Assembly: GCA_016722565.1 (NCBI GenBank)
Contig: JADKIU010000004.1
Location: forward strand, 1 to 64,000
Reading direction: 5' to 3'
DNA from: Bacteroidota bacterium
Lineage (GTDB): Bacteria > Bacteroidota > Bacteroidia > 2-12-FULL-35-15
Length of the DNA: 64,000 nt
Below, piece by piece: positions 1 to 9,129 of the stretch. Positions within the stretch are counted from its first letter, which is position 1. Each line of letters starts with the position of its first letter. The notes beneath the pieces are model-generated. The model made no database searches and was not told the DNA's origin. It was given only the letters and a program-made list of their open reading frames with translations. The position numbers and the translations under genes are program-made.

Positions 1-183
1 ATGCATAGCATCACACATCGAACCACCATTCCCGCATGAAATGACTTTATTCCCCTTTTTAAATGCATCGGAAAGTAGTTTTCCGGCAGCTTCAATCGCC
101 TCAATATTTTTTGGCTCTCCTATAAACTGCTGCAATACCTTTTGGGCCTCGTTCAGGTTGTTCTCAATCAATGATTTGCTCAT
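1..183 (-). CDS. gmhA: phosphoheptose isomerase GmhA, N-terminal part (cut by window edge)
   Basis: The first 61 codons of a gene running off the left edge. GmhA converts sedoheptulose 7-phosphate to D-glycero-D-manno-heptose 7-phosphate, the first step of ADP-heptose synthesis for the LPS inner core, in the cytoplasm. The visible part has the family start: an N-terminal helix with NNLNEAQKVLQQF, then VISCGNGGSMCDAMH, matching the SIS-domain sugar-phosphate loop (SCGNGGSxCDAMH) of E. coli GmhA. ATG at 183. Divergent from the secreted-protein gene at 285. The rest of the protein is outside the window. Confidence 0.88.
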   Translation of the reverse strand, partial: MSKSLIENNLNEAQKVLQQFIGEPKNIEAIEAAGKLLSDAFKKGNKVISCGNGGSMCDAMH

Positions 184-230
184 GGTTCAATTTGTTTTCA
201 AAACATAAAATTAAGTCTTTTGGCATAACA

Positions 231-262
231 TTTGAAATTATTGGAAGGAATTTATATATTTA
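231..262 (+). promoter_or_regulatory. candidate promoter for the secreted protein gene at 285
   Basis: TTTG at 231-234, a 20-base spacer, then TATATTTA at 255-262, seven of eight matches to the Bacteroidota -7 element TAnnTTTG. The predicted start near 266 leaves a short 5' UTR before the ATG at 285. Confidence 0.4.
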
Positions 263-284
263 CCCTATACTAATTGCTATACAT

Positions 285-728
285 ATGAAAAAAATCTTTA
301 CTACTCTTACCTTAATAATGGCTTTTGTTGTTTCTCAGGCTCAAACAACCAAACCTACAGCAGATGACAACAATTGTTATACAAAATGGGCTCAGAAATT
401 TCAGGACAGAGGTGCCGAAGATGTTGCAGATGGTAGTTATGCCGATGTGATTATCTCTATCCGTAATGGTTCTGATGCTGAATGTTACAATGGGAAATGT
501 GACGTGAAAGGCGGACAAATTACAGCGATGTATATAAAATTAGAAGATGGTTCATTTGAACAAATCAAGAAAAAATCACGTTATGAAAATGTGCCATTGA
601 TAATTACTAACGGAATGTCGAGTCCGCTTTTAACAATGGAAAGCGAATTGATTAACGTACTTTTTATCAAAAAAATTAAACCGAAAAAAGCTGGATTTGT
701 GAAGGCTGCAGAGCCAACAGATGATTAA
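285..728 (+). CDS. small secreted protein, function unknown
   Basis: A 147-residue protein that I do not recognise as a named family. The ATG at 285 is chosen because it starts a clean signal peptide (MKKIFTTL, hydrophobic core, cleavage after SQA-Q near residue 20); upstream in-frame codons would only add sequence before it. The mature part is polar, has three cysteines (CYTKW, ECYNG, KCDVKG) and a Lys-rich C-terminal third (IKKIKPKKAG), so it is probably a periplasmic or surface protein. It stands alone between divergent gmhA and a terminator at 748-778, convergent with tspO. Confidence 0.75.
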   Translation: MKKIFTTLTLIMAFVVSQAQTTKPTADDNNCYTKWAQKFQDRGAEDVADGSYADVIISIRNGSDAECYNGKCDVKGGQITAMYIKLEDGSFEQIKKKSRYENVPLIITNGMSSPLLTMESELINVLFIKKIKPKKAGFVKAAEPTDD

Positions 729-747
729 GAAATAATATTTTTAAATG

Positions 748-778
748 AAAGCCCTTGAGTAATCGAGGGGCTTTTTTT
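748..778. terminator. intrinsic terminator, probably bidirectional
   Basis: AAAGCCC-TTGA, loop GTAA, TCGA-GGGGCTTT followed by a T run. It lies between the convergent secreted-protein gene and tspO and could serve both. Confidence 0.8.
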
Positions 779-781
779 ATG

Positions 782-1249
782 TTAGTTTAGCCACCAAATG
801 GCTCCATTCAAGAGAGAGGCAAAACTCACCCAAAGCAAATAAGGTAGTTGTAATAAAGCTGCTGTTTTATTTATTTTATAGAAAATCAAAATCATAAAAA
901 GAATGCTCATCCAAATCATCAGGATTTCGAGTAATGCAATTCCTAATAGGTGATATTTGAAAAACAAAAAACTCCATAAAAAATTTAAAAACAGTTGAAT
1001 CAAGAAGATAATAATTGCCTTCTGTCTATGTACATGTTGCTTTTCATTTAAGATCATATAAAAAGAAATGCCCATTAAAATATACAAGGCCGTCCAAACC
1101 GGACCAAATAGATAATTCGGTGGATTGAAGAAGGGCTTGTTTATTGTTGTATACCATCCGGTTATGCTGTCGGATGTGGCAATTCCTGATACAGCTCCAA
1201 TCGTGAGTGTAAACAAAATGCACATAATTAATAAAATGATTTTTTTCAT
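782..1249 (-). CDS. tspO: TspO/MBR family tryptophan-rich sensory protein
   Basis: A 155-residue integral membrane protein of the TspO (translocator/peripheral benzodiazepine receptor) family, which binds porphyrins and sterol-like ligands and is linked to tetrapyrrole and stress handling. Five hydrophobic segments span almost the whole chain, the usual family length. Diagnostic motifs are visible: GWYTTINKPFFNPPNYLFGPVWT-LYILMGISFY near residues 31-65 and a C-terminal WVSFASLLNGAIWWLN. Its ATG lies one base after the stop of the SRPBCC gene, so the two are transcribed together. The exact ligand cannot be read from the sequence. Confidence 0.93.
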   Translation of the reverse strand: MKKIILLIMCILFTLTIGAVSGIATSDSITGWYTTINKPFFNPPNYLFGPVWTALYILMGISFYMILNEKQHVHRQKAIIIFLIQLFLNFLWSFLFFKYHLLGIALLEILMIWMSILFMILIFYKINKTAALLQLPYLLWVSFASLLNGAIWWLN

Positions 1250-1250
1250 A

Positions 1251-1718
1251 TTAGTTCATTTTTCCAAAACGCTTTTCAATGGCGATGGTTCGGTAGTCAA
1301 ATATTTCTTTCAATTGTTTTTTTATAATCATCGTATTTGCAATGGAACCTAGAAAACCAAAGGGTGGTTGGTAGTTTACAATATCTGTCATTAGCACACC
1401 ACCTTCAATGGGTTCAATTTTGTGCTGGTGATGCCACATTTTATATGGCCCGATGCGCTGTTCATCAACAAAGTATTCATTGTCTTTTACATGTGTTATT
1501 TCAGTCATCCAGTTTAATTTAACTCCTAAAATCGGACTGACCTTATAAGTAATGATCATACCTGGATACATTTTCCCGCTGCCGGTGTTATTGGTAACAG
1601 TAAACCCCATGTGTGGAGGTGTAATCTCTTTTAAATTGGTTGGGGAAGAAATGAAATCCCATACTTCCGGAATAGAGGCTGGTATTTTTTGTATTGCTTT
1701 TAATTGATAAAATCCCAT
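1251..1718 (-). CDS. SRPBCC-fold ligand-binding protein
   Basis: A 155-residue cytoplasmic protein of the SRPBCC/START-like helix-grip fold. Typical features: an opening strand (FYQLKAIQKIP), the first helix IPEVWDFISSPTNLKEITPP, and a long C-terminal helix (MIIKKQLKEIFDYRTIAIEKRF). I place the start at the ATG at 1718, preceded by AGGA about 8 bases upstream; the longer reading begins at a TTG at 1751 and adds 11 residues that do not belong to the fold. It is the first gene of a pair with tspO. The family binds small hydrophobic ligands; the ligand here is unknown. Confidence 0.82.
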   Translation of the reverse strand: MGFYQLKAIQKIPASIPEVWDFISSPTNLKEITPPHMGFTVTNNTGSGKMYPGMIITYKVSPILGVKLNWMTEITHVKDNEYFVDEQRIGPYKMWHHQHKIEPIEGGVLMTDIVNYQPPFGFLGSIANTMIIKKQLKEIFDYRTIAIEKRFGKMN

Positions 1719-1792
1719 GAGAACGTTCCTATATACAATTACAAACCCCAAGAAGCTCTAATTGTTTAGAATACAGCAGCAATAGTGAAAAT

Positions 1793-1826
1793 AAAAGCTC
1801 CGAGTGAATCACTCGGAGCTTTTTTA
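1793..1826. terminator. intrinsic terminator
   Basis: A near-perfect hairpin, AGCTCCGAGTG / CACTCGGAGCT with a 3-base loop, flanked by A and T runs. It sits just after the stop (1844) of the large minus-strand T9SS cargo gene. Confidence 0.9.
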
Positions 1827-1843
1827 TTCTTTTTGAAATTCGC

Positions 1844-4714
1844 TTATTTCGTCAAAACCAATTTCTGAACTAATTTTTGTGTGTCATTTTTAATGGTGAT
1901 GAAGTAAGAACCAGCATTTAAATCAGCCACATCCACACTTACAATTTGTCCTTGTGAAGGGTTTGAAATGCTATGTGTTTTTACTAATCTTCCTGTCACA
2001 TCCGTTACTTCTACCACAGTTAATGAATTCATGTTGTAACCGAATTCTACATTTACAAAAGTGCTTGCAGGATTTGGATAAATTGCAACACCATTGTTTG
2101 CTGACAATGCATTTATGCCAGTCAGAGTTGTTACAGTTGCAGTAACAGGAACGCGTGGGCTTGTACAATCTAAGTTTGGAGTTTGGATTTTCCAATCGTA
2201 GTAGTAGTAATATGCAGAACTACTAGTAGCAGAGCCTGTCCAGCCATTTGTAATATTCACTAACCCTGCAGTTGTATAAGGATAAGTTACCCCTACCGTA
2301 TTTCTTTTTAAAGAAGGAGTACTTGGTTGTGTTAATCGGTATGCAACACCCGGTGTTAATGGGAAGTTTAATGTTACTACAGATGAGTCAATAGGAAGAC
2401 TTCCAGTGGTCATCGTATTAAGGATTGTTCCTGTGTTGTCTCTCAATTGAATTGTGCGAGGTCCGGTTGTTGTAGCGTATACTTTAACTGAAACCAAGGT
2501 ACATGGTGCAAGCACATCAAAATCAAGTCCGCCATTCACGGTACTTGTTGTTGAACCTGAACCGTTTGTTCTACCACCGTTGTTTAATGTTCCTGGGTAG
2601 TTAGTTGTTTCATCCACATAGTAAGTTGTTGTTGTACTGATTGTAGGAGTGGTGTAACTAGCACCTGTTGCAAGTGGAGCACCACCTGTTGAAGCTGTAT
2701 ACCAATTTAATGTTCCACCTGATCCTGCCGCAGAAATGTTGAAAGAAGCCGGGCCAGGACCTGCAGCGCCTGTTCCTGTTGGGCTAGGAGCTGCTAATAC
2801 AGAAACAACTGTAGGAGCAGATGTCCAGTTTTGACACAATCCTGTTGTTGTTAAAGAATAAGTTCCTGAGGTAGTCGGGTTAATCGCTTGTGTTGTTGCA
2901 GTAAATCCAGATGGTCCGGTCCAGCTATATGCTGAAGCAGGAGTACTGGTTAATGTCAATGTTCCTGCACATGAATTTGCACCAGATGATGTAACAGTTG
3001 GTGTTTCGTTCGGGTTTAACACAGTCGTAACATTTGGAGAAATGTTGGTGCAACCAGCAGCATTCGTTACTTTAACATTGTATGTTCCTGTTGTACTAAC
3101 AACAATAGAGCTTGTTGTTGCACCATTTGACCATAAGTAAGAAGTATAACCAGCCGGAGCTGTTAATGTTACAGAACCTGCAGTACAAAATGCATAAGGT
3201 CCCGGAATTACGTTTCCTGTAATTGTGCAACCGCTTTCCACAACAGTTACAAATTGATCAGCAGATAAAGGGCCTAATGTTGTTGTTCCTCCTGCTGGCC
3301 AGTCGATGACAGCAGAAGTAATGGTTGTAGCAGAACCTAAACCAAAATGCAATTGCATTGAGTTGGCAGTTCCATACGTTTCACCTGCTCTAACTTCACG
3401 AATTTGTGTTCCGAAAGAACCGGTAATGGTTACACGAGCACCAATAGCATCGTGGTTACTAGCAGTACCTGTTAAGTTAAAGGTGATGTAGTGATTACCA
3501 TTTTTGTTGTTTAAATATAAAACGTCATCATCAACAGTTGAAGGTGAGTTATAAATATTTCCATAAGATGTTTGTAAATCGATAAAGCCATCGTGATTCA
3601 AATCACCTGTTGCAAAAGATAATAAACCTCCTAAGTTTGGAAGCACACCAGTTACTGGCGTAAATGTCATGTCTCCGTTGTTGTGCCACATATACCATTG
3701 TGACCCGGAAATCATAATGTCTAAATATCCATCGTTGTCAAAATCTTCAACAACGGATTCAATCGGATCGATTGATGTTACCCATCCTGTTGATGCTGTA
3801 ACATCTGTAAAATGTCCGGAACCGTCATTTTTTAAAATTTGTCCGTTTTCACCATGATTGGTCATCACGATATCAAAGTCGCCATCGTTATCCAAATCAC
3901 CAAAGCTGGTTGTCCAGGTTTGTTTGAAATTGGAAACCTCAATTCCATAAGTTGCTGCTTGCTCAGTATATACATTACTTCCGTTGTTTACAAACAAACG
4001 ATCTCTTCTACGTTGGTCAGAAGAGCTAGAAGCAGATTGACGACAATGTGCAATGTATAAATCCAAATCACCATCGTTATCAAAATCCAACCAAACACTT
4101 CCGTAGTTTCCTGAATCGTAAGGGTCGCCACTATAAGTCATTCCCGGATTAATTTCGGTATTGATTAAAGAGGTTGTTAATGACATTGTACCTGCATTAT
4201 TTTTATAAACTTTCATGTAGTCATTGTCATCACAAACGGCTAAGTCAACCCAGCCATCGTTATCGATATCACCAAAGGTGATGTTTTGAACGAAGTAAGA
4301 GCCGGATAATGTAGTTTGCGTTTTTGTGATGGTACTTCCTGACCAGAAAAGTTTTACTAAATACATGGTTCCGTTCACACCGGTAGCCACATCTTTCCAT
4401 CCATTGTGATCTACATCGGCTAGGGCCATTCCCCATACGTTTGTTCCACCGGTAATGGTTCCTAAATCATAGTTTGTAAATGTACCGTTAGCATTTTGTA
4501 AATCAATCACCAATACATCGGATTGATCCATTTTAACGATGTCATCAAGACCATCGTTGTTAATATCAACAACCGAAATAGCACAACCGCTTCGGGTTAA
4601 ATTTGAAATTAAGCTGTTGGAGTTAGTAAAAGAAAACTGCGCATTGGCACTAATTGCACCTAATAAACACGCTGAAGCTAAAACTAACGACTTGTGGAAA
4701 GTAGTTTTTACCAT
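1844..4714 (-). CDS. secreted FG-GAP/VCBS repeat protein with ASPIC/UnbV domain and T9SS sorting tail
   Basis: A 956-residue extracellular protein. Order: signal peptide 1-25 (cleavage after SANA); an FG-GAP beta-propeller to about residue 390 with seven calcium-binding DxDxDGxxD-type motifs (DINNDGLDD, DVDHNGWKD, DIDNDGWVD, DFDNDGDLD, DLDNDGDFD, DFDNDGYLD, DLNHDGFID); an ASPIC/UnbV domain about 415-490 (AIGARVTI, HFGLG, IDWPAGG); Ser/Thr-rich Ig-like stretches; then a type A C-terminal sorting domain from about 875 (AIYPNPAS, VTDVTGRLV, LNAGSYFITI, QKLVLTK). The tail predicts export by the T9SS encoded at 42-49 kb. CRTAC1-like proteins of this plan are usually surface or adhesion proteins; the ligand is unknown. 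Ends at a terminator. Confidence 0.9.
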   Translation of the reverse strand: MVKTTFHKSLVLASACLLGAISANAQFSFTNSNSLISNLTRSGCAISVVDINNDGLDDIVKMDQSDVLVIDLQNANGTFTNYDLGTITGGTNVWGMALADVDHNGWKDVATGVNGTMYLVKLFWSGSTITKTQTTLSGSYFVQNITFGDIDNDGWVDLAVCDDNDYMKVYKNNAGTMSLTTSLINTEINPGMTYSGDPYDSGNYGSVWLDFDNDGDLDLYIAHCRQSASSSSDQRRRDRLFVNNGSNVYTEQAATYGIEVSNFKQTWTTSFGDLDNDGDFDIVMTNHGENGQILKNDGSGHFTDVTASTGWVTSIDPIESVVEDFDNDGYLDIMISGSQWYMWHNNGDMTFTPVTGVLPNLGGLLSFATGDLNHDGFIDLQTSYGNIYNSPSTVDDDVLYLNNKNGNHYITFNLTGTASNHDAIGARVTITGSFGTQIREVRAGETYGTANSMQLHFGLGSATTITSAVIDWPAGGTTTLGPLSADQFVTVVESGCTITGNVIPGPYAFCTAGSVTLTAPAGYTSYLWSNGATTSSIVVSTTGTYNVKVTNAAGCTNISPNVTTVLNPNETPTVTSSGANSCAGTLTLTSTPASAYSWTGPSGFTATTQAINPTTSGTYSLTTTGLCQNWTSAPTVVSVLAAPSPTGTGAAGPGPASFNISAAGSGGTLNWYTASTGGAPLATGASYTTPTISTTTTYYVDETTNYPGTLNNGGRTNGSGSTTSTVNGGLDFDVLAPCTLVSVKVYATTTGPRTIQLRDNTGTILNTMTTGSLPIDSSVVTLNFPLTPGVAYRLTQPSTPSLKRNTVGVTYPYTTAGLVNITNGWTGSATSSSAYYYYYDWKIQTPNLDCTSPRVPVTATVTTLTGINALSANNGVAIYPNPASTFVNVEFGYNMNSLTVVEVTDVTGRLVKTHSISNPSQGQIVSVDVADLNAGSYFITIKNDTQKLVQKLVLTK

Positions 4715-4775
4715 GATTACTGTTTTGATTTTATTTAATTATTTAGTTTAGAGATGAATAAAGTAAAGAAATATC

Positions 4776-6728
4776 TTAGGATTTTACAACTTTTTTGAAG
4801 ATTATTTTGTTTCCGGTGGCGATTCTCAGATAATAAATGCCCGAAGCTTGCGGTAAATATAGGCTCATGCTTGGTTGAAACCCTAAATTTTGATGTTGCG
4901 CTTGCAATTTACCTTCAGCATTGAATACTTCGACAGATTTGATAAGTGTTCCATACTCCGAAGAGATGTAAACTTTGCCATCCATCGAAATCGTAGGCCA
5001 TGCTTTTACCAACTCGTTGGATGAATAGGTTTCAATTCCTGTTGGGATTAACACATTGTTGATGCTGTCTTGTGCTACTAAAATCGGACTTTGATCGGCA
5101 CTGTTGTACATGGTTTCAAAGGTGTTGATTTCTGCTGTTGAATAAGTGAACATGTGATCAACCCATTTTGGTGGAACGGATTGGAAATATACTTTGGATT
5201 TAATATCAATGTTTCCAACTGCTCCGGCCAATGGAACAGCAAAGTGAACCCAATCCACACCGCTTCCTTCAACAGAAGCCACTTTGTTAAAATCGGCATC
5301 TGCAAGCGCATCATTCGAAATTTTAACAGTGTCGTAAACAGCCGATGCAGTTGTAAATCCTAATGGTGGAATTCGGTTGTCTTTTAATAGAATGGCCGCT
5401 CGTTCCAAAACGGAAGTGAAGTTGCCTCCCACATCACCCGGAACCAATTCGTAAATTTGTGGAACATGCGATTGATTAATTACATCGTGATGTCCTTCGA
5501 AATTTGAATTTTCTCCGATAACTCGGTATTGATTATTAAAAATACCGGTTTGGAAAATCGTGTCTCCGGCTCCGTCAATCACAACAAATTGCAAAACAGC
5601 TCTGCGTGATGGATAACCGGATGGAAATTTATGTCCGGCTTTATTTTTTAACATGACTTTGAAATAAGCAGTGTCAGAGGTTGTACTCACTAACTGTAAA
5701 TCAAAGTCCAACGATTTTTCTTGAAGCATCGCTGTTGTTGCAACAATGGTCGAATCAAAACTCTTGAAAGGAACCGTGATGCCTAACGCTGTTTTGTTGT
5801 TTTTAATCAAGTTCAACATAAATAAATTGGCTCCCGCAAATGTGTGTTGATTAAAGGGCGTGCGTGGTGTTAAACCGGTAAATCCATTGGCAATAATAAT
5901 ATATTCATTCACAGGAGGCATGTGACATGTTTGGCACTTCACATTGGTAGATGGATAATCGGAATTAACATACTCATGATACGTTGCTTGCTCCACAAAA
6001 TGCCCTCCGGTAAATGCACCTGCTAAGTCAACAGATTCAGTAATCAGTGTATGACAAGCGGAACAAACTCTGGATTCATCCATGTGTGAACTATAGGTAG
6101 GAGTTAAACCTTCATACAATTGCATGGGAGCAACAAAGGGTGCAACGAAAGGACCGTAAACACTTAAACTGGTATCATAAGGAATGTTACCAGAAAACGT
6201 AAATCCAACTGTTGGTTTGATGGTATGACAGCTCATGCAGGATACGCCATCCATACCTAATGAGTCAGTTGCTAAATCGGTAAGTGAATAAAATGGTTCT
6301 CCATGAAACTTAGAGGTGAATGCACCCATTGGGGCATGGCAATCCAAACATTTATTTTGTAGAGGGCCTGCATGCGCAGGATTAACAGTTATTTCATGTG
6401 ATACTTTTGCTTTCCAAAATGGATCTTTTGAAGATAATGCCATCATAGAGCTTTCCCAACGATCAACTAAATTGACATCTTCTCCCGCTTCGTTAATGTT
6501 TGCTACTTGAGCCGAATCATATCCATGACAGCCTCTGCAGCTGGTGGATGGCAAAAAATATTCTCCGGGTTCAATAGGTGCTCTTGTTGCAATTCCATTG
6601 TAGGCATCCAATTGTGATTGTGTGTGAAATTTTTTAACCGGGTTTTTAGATGCAGCAGAGTTCATAAATTTAAACCCGATTGCTAATCCGATAATGATAC
6701 AGATGATGGTAATTTTTTTTATGCTCAT
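4776..6728 (-). CDS. pentahaem c-type cytochrome with T9SS C-terminal sorting domain
   Basis: A 650-residue exported protein. An N-terminal hydrophobic segment (residues 7-22) is a signal peptide or anchor. Five CxxCH haem c motifs lie in the first 270 residues: CRGCH 64-68, CLDCH 127-131, CMSCH 164-168, CSACH 222-226 and CQTCH 265-269. This is the layout of the cytochrome c554-like multihaem family. A long beta-rich region without haem follows, and the last ~85 residues resemble a type A sorting domain (VYISS, SVEVFNAEGKL, SGIYYLRIATGNK, FKKVVKS). I infer an outer-surface or secreted electron-transfer protein. No partner reductase is adjacent; dsbD follows on the same strand after a terminator. 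Confidence 0.87.
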   Translation of the reverse strand: MSIKKITIICIIIGLAIGFKFMNSAASKNPVKKFHTQSQLDAYNGIATRAPIEPGEYFLPSTSCRGCHGYDSAQVANINEAGEDVNLVDRWESSMMALSSKDPFWKAKVSHEITVNPAHAGPLQNKCLDCHAPMGAFTSKFHGEPFYSLTDLATDSLGMDGVSCMSCHTIKPTVGFTFSGNIPYDTSLSVYGPFVAPFVAPMQLYEGLTPTYSSHMDESRVCSACHTLITESVDLAGAFTGGHFVEQATYHEYVNSDYPSTNVKCQTCHMPPVNEYIIIANGFTGLTPRTPFNQHTFAGANLFMLNLIKNNKTALGITVPFKSFDSTIVATTAMLQEKSLDFDLQLVSTTSDTAYFKVMLKNKAGHKFPSGYPSRRAVLQFVVIDGAGDTIFQTGIFNNQYRVIGENSNFEGHHDVINQSHVPQIYELVPGDVGGNFTSVLERAAILLKDNRIPPLGFTTASAVYDTVKISNDALADADFNKVASVEGSGVDWVHFAVPLAGAVGNIDIKSKVYFQSVPPKWVDHMFTYSTAEINTFETMYNSADQSPILVAQDSINNVLIPTGIETYSSNELVKAWPTISMDGKVYISSEYGTLIKSVEVFNAEGKLQAQHQNLGFQPSMSLYLPQASGIYYLRIATGNKIIFKKVVKS

Positions 6729-6745
6729 AGTTGTTGTTTGATAAA

Positions 6746-6753
6746 CAAATATA
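6746..6753 (-). promoter_or_regulatory. -7 promoter element for the pentahaem cytochrome gene
   Basis: On the minus strand TATATTTG, a full match to TAnnTTTG, 17 bases upstream of the ATG at 6728. A well-placed TTTG -33 box is not obvious. Confidence 0.45.
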
Positions 6754-6823
6754 GAGAATAAAGGTTGGAATTAAAAGCCAAAATCGTTCAACAAGCCTAA
6801 TCTTGAGATAAATCATAAACAAA

Positions 6824-6855
6824 AAACTCCCGAAAGGTTATTTCGGGAGTTTTTC
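6824..6855 (-). terminator. intrinsic terminator of dsbD
   Basis: AACTCCCGAAA / TTTCGGGAGTT stem with a 5-base loop and flanking A/T runs, directly after the dsbD stop on the minus strand. Confidence 0.9.
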
Positions 6856-6856
6856 G

Positions 6857-8995
6857 TTATTTGGTACTGCGCTTTTTAAATTCGTTGATTCCTTCATCCA
6901 TCCAATTGATGTATTCCGGTATTCCGGATTTATAACCTCTCGGATTGGCTAGTAATTGTTCGTTATGGTCGATTAAAACATACAAGGGCTGAGTGCTTTG
7001 TTTATAAAGTGTTTCTTCCATGTATTTAAACTTATCTCCAATAGTGGTAATTTCTCTTTCTTGTCCGAACCAAAATACTTTCATGTAATCTTTTGGGTCT
7101 AATTCGGTTTTGTCGTCTACATATAAAGACACAAGCACGACATTATTATTCAGTCGTTTGGTTACTTCCGCATCGGGCCAAATAAAGTCTTCCGTTTTTC
7201 TGCAGTTGGCACATTGAAATCCTGTAAAGTCAATCATTAAAGGCTTTCCAACTTTTTTTGCATAGGCCAACGCATTTTTGTAATCGTTCTTGAAATGTAC
7301 AATTCCATTTTTGCTGGTATGAATAAATGGTGCGAACTCCGGATCGATGTTACTTACATGCGCATTGCTTGTTGCGCTTGAGCCACCAAAACCATTTGGC
7401 GATTCAGAATTTTCATATGCAGGTAAAACACCACTGAACAATTTTAATGGAGCACCCCATAATCCCGGAATTAAATAAATCGTTACAAAAAACGAAAGAA
7501 TGATGAAGAACAAGCGTGTAACAGAAAGGTGTTTGGTATCACTGTCGTGAGATGTTTTAAATCCGCCCAACAAATAGATGGTCATTAATCCGAAAATGAC
7601 TACCCAAAGTGAAATAAAAACTTCACGTGTTAATATTCCCCAATTGTAAGCAACATCAACGTTGGATGCAAATTTTAATGCAAGTGCTAATTCTAAAAAT
7701 CCTAGCACTACTTTAACAGTGTTTAACCAACCGCCACTTTTCGGCATGGAGTTTAGCATGGAAGGGAAGAAAGCAAATAAGCCAAATGGAAGTGCTAATC
7801 CGGATGAGAATCCAAACATGGCCCAGAAAGCACCGGATGTATTTCCGGATGTTGAAGCAGCCACCAATGCATTTCCAACCATCGGGCCGGTGCAGGAGAA
7901 GGAAACCACCACTAAGGCCAATGCCATAAAAAAGATGCCGGCAAAACCACCTCTGTCGCCTTGCGCATCAATTTTATTTACGAATGCGGAAGGCAAAACA
8001 ATTTCAAAAGCACCCAGAAAGGAGGCTGCAAATACAAGTAATAAAATAAAAATGACGAAGTTAAATCCGGCACTGGTTGCAAAGGTATTCAATGCACCAC
8101 CTCCCCATATTGCAGAGATTCCTAATCCCAGCGAAACGAAAATCACAATAATCGATAATGCATACAATACCGCATTTAATTTACCTTTCGCTTTGGTCTT
8201 ACTGCGTTTTAAGAAGAAACTTACGTTCATTGGAATTAAAGGGAAAACACAAGGAGTAAACAATGCTGCAAATCCCCATAAAAAACCGGTTAATAAAATC
8301 GACCACCACGGCTTTCCTTCTAATGAGGTGTCATCTACTTCCGTTTTTAAAGTTGTTGTTTGTGCAGTTGTTGTGACCGGAACTTCTGATTTAATTTCTT
8401 TTACTTCAGTAGAGGTGTTGCTCTTATTTGTAAATGCTTTTACTACAGCTTCGGAATCAATCACAAAGGGTGTATTTGTTCCGTTGGTTTCTACAGGAAC
8501 CAATTTAACTCCGCCTTTTTCACATTCTGCTGTTCCTTTAAATTTAAATTCGAAGGGGGTTGCCGGTGGGAAAATGCATTTTTCTTCTGTGCAGGCCTGG
8601 TATTCGTATTTCCCTTTTACGACAACTTCTTTATTCGCTTTTAATCTTATTTTTTGTTTGAACGTTACAGTTTTTTCAAAATAAAGAACTTCCATTTCAA
8701 ATACTTTATCCATTGCTTTGATGGGTGTTCCTTCCGTTGGCTTTCCAATGGCTTCATAGTCGTTGCTTTTGTCAACAAAAATATTTGCAGGCATCGGTCC
8801 ATCATTTCCACTTTGGTTAAGGGAATAAACATGCCAATGTTCTTCCATGGTTCCGGTGAACTGAATTTCATATTCACAATCACTGATTTTTTTGCTGGAT
8901 AACTTCCATTTAACGGGGTCTACAACTTGCGCTGTCGTTGCGTTAAAAAGGAGAACACCGGTGAGCAAAAGAAAAAATCTAAAAATATTTTTCAT
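6857..8995 (-). CDS. dsbD: thiol:disulfide interchange protein DsbD (protein-disulfide reductase)
   Basis: A 712-residue inner-membrane protein that carries electrons from cytoplasmic thioredoxin to periplasmic thiol partners such as disulfide isomerases and cytochrome c maturation factors. Order: signal peptide 1-22; N-terminal DsbD-alpha-like domain with Cys135/Cys140 (QACTEEKC); a membrane domain of about eight helices from ~230 with the transport cysteines in TPCVFPLIPMNVSFF and FSCTGPMVG; a C-terminal thioredoxin-like domain with FQCANC (Cys ~594/597). Length is slightly above E. coli DsbD (565 with signal). Its position next to a periplasmic haem c protein fits a role in keeping CxxCH cysteines reduced, though that link is inference. 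Confidence 0.94.
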   Translation of the reverse strand: MKNIFRFFLLLTGVLLFNATTAQVVDPVKWKLSSKKISDCEYEIQFTGTMEEHWHVYSLNQSGNDGPMPANIFVDKSNDYEAIGKPTEGTPIKAMDKVFEMEVLYFEKTVTFKQKIRLKANKEVVVKGKYEYQACTEEKCIFPPATPFEFKFKGTAECEKGGVKLVPVETNGTNTPFVIDSEAVVKAFTNKSNTSTEVKEIKSEVPVTTTAQTTTLKTEVDDTSLEGKPWWSILLTGFLWGFAALFTPCVFPLIPMNVSFFLKRSKTKAKGKLNAVLYALSIIVIFVSLGLGISAIWGGGALNTFATSAGFNFVIFILLLVFAASFLGAFEIVLPSAFVNKIDAQGDRGGFAGIFFMALALVVVSFSCTGPMVGNALVAASTSGNTSGAFWAMFGFSSGLALPFGLFAFFPSMLNSMPKSGGWLNTVKVVLGFLELALALKFASNVDVAYNWGILTREVFISLWVVIFGLMTIYLLGGFKTSHDSDTKHLSVTRLFFIILSFFVTIYLIPGLWGAPLKLFSGVLPAYENSESPNGFGGSSATSNAHVSNIDPEFAPFIHTSKNGIVHFKNDYKNALAYAKKVGKPLMIDFTGFQCANCRKTEDFIWPDAEVTKRLNNNVVLVSLYVDDKTELDPKDYMKVFWFGQEREITTIGDKFKYMEETLYKQSTQPLYVLIDHNEQLLANPRGYKSGIPEYINWMDEGINEFKKRSTK

Positions 8996-9040
8996 GAGTA
9001 GAATTTAAAGTGCTTTTTATTTGACTGATGTAAAGATAAA

Positions 9041-9072
9041 AAAATAGCCCCGAAACATCGGGGCTATTTTCA
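9041..9072 (-). terminator. intrinsic terminator after the 98-residue protein gene
   Basis: AAAATAGCCCCGA / TCGGGGCTATTTT, a 13-bp stem with loop AACA. It separates the gene at 9130-9426 from dsbD. Confidence 0.9.
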
Positions 9073-9129
9073 AAATATTATTAGTAATTGATAGCCAAAT
9101 AGTGTTAAAAAAGTTTAGGAATCAATTCA

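Noticed and set aside
7662..8684. A 340-codon open frame antisense to dsbD
   Set aside because: It lies wholly within dsbD, which has full motifs on the other strand; the translated product has no domain and looks like the complement of transmembrane codons.
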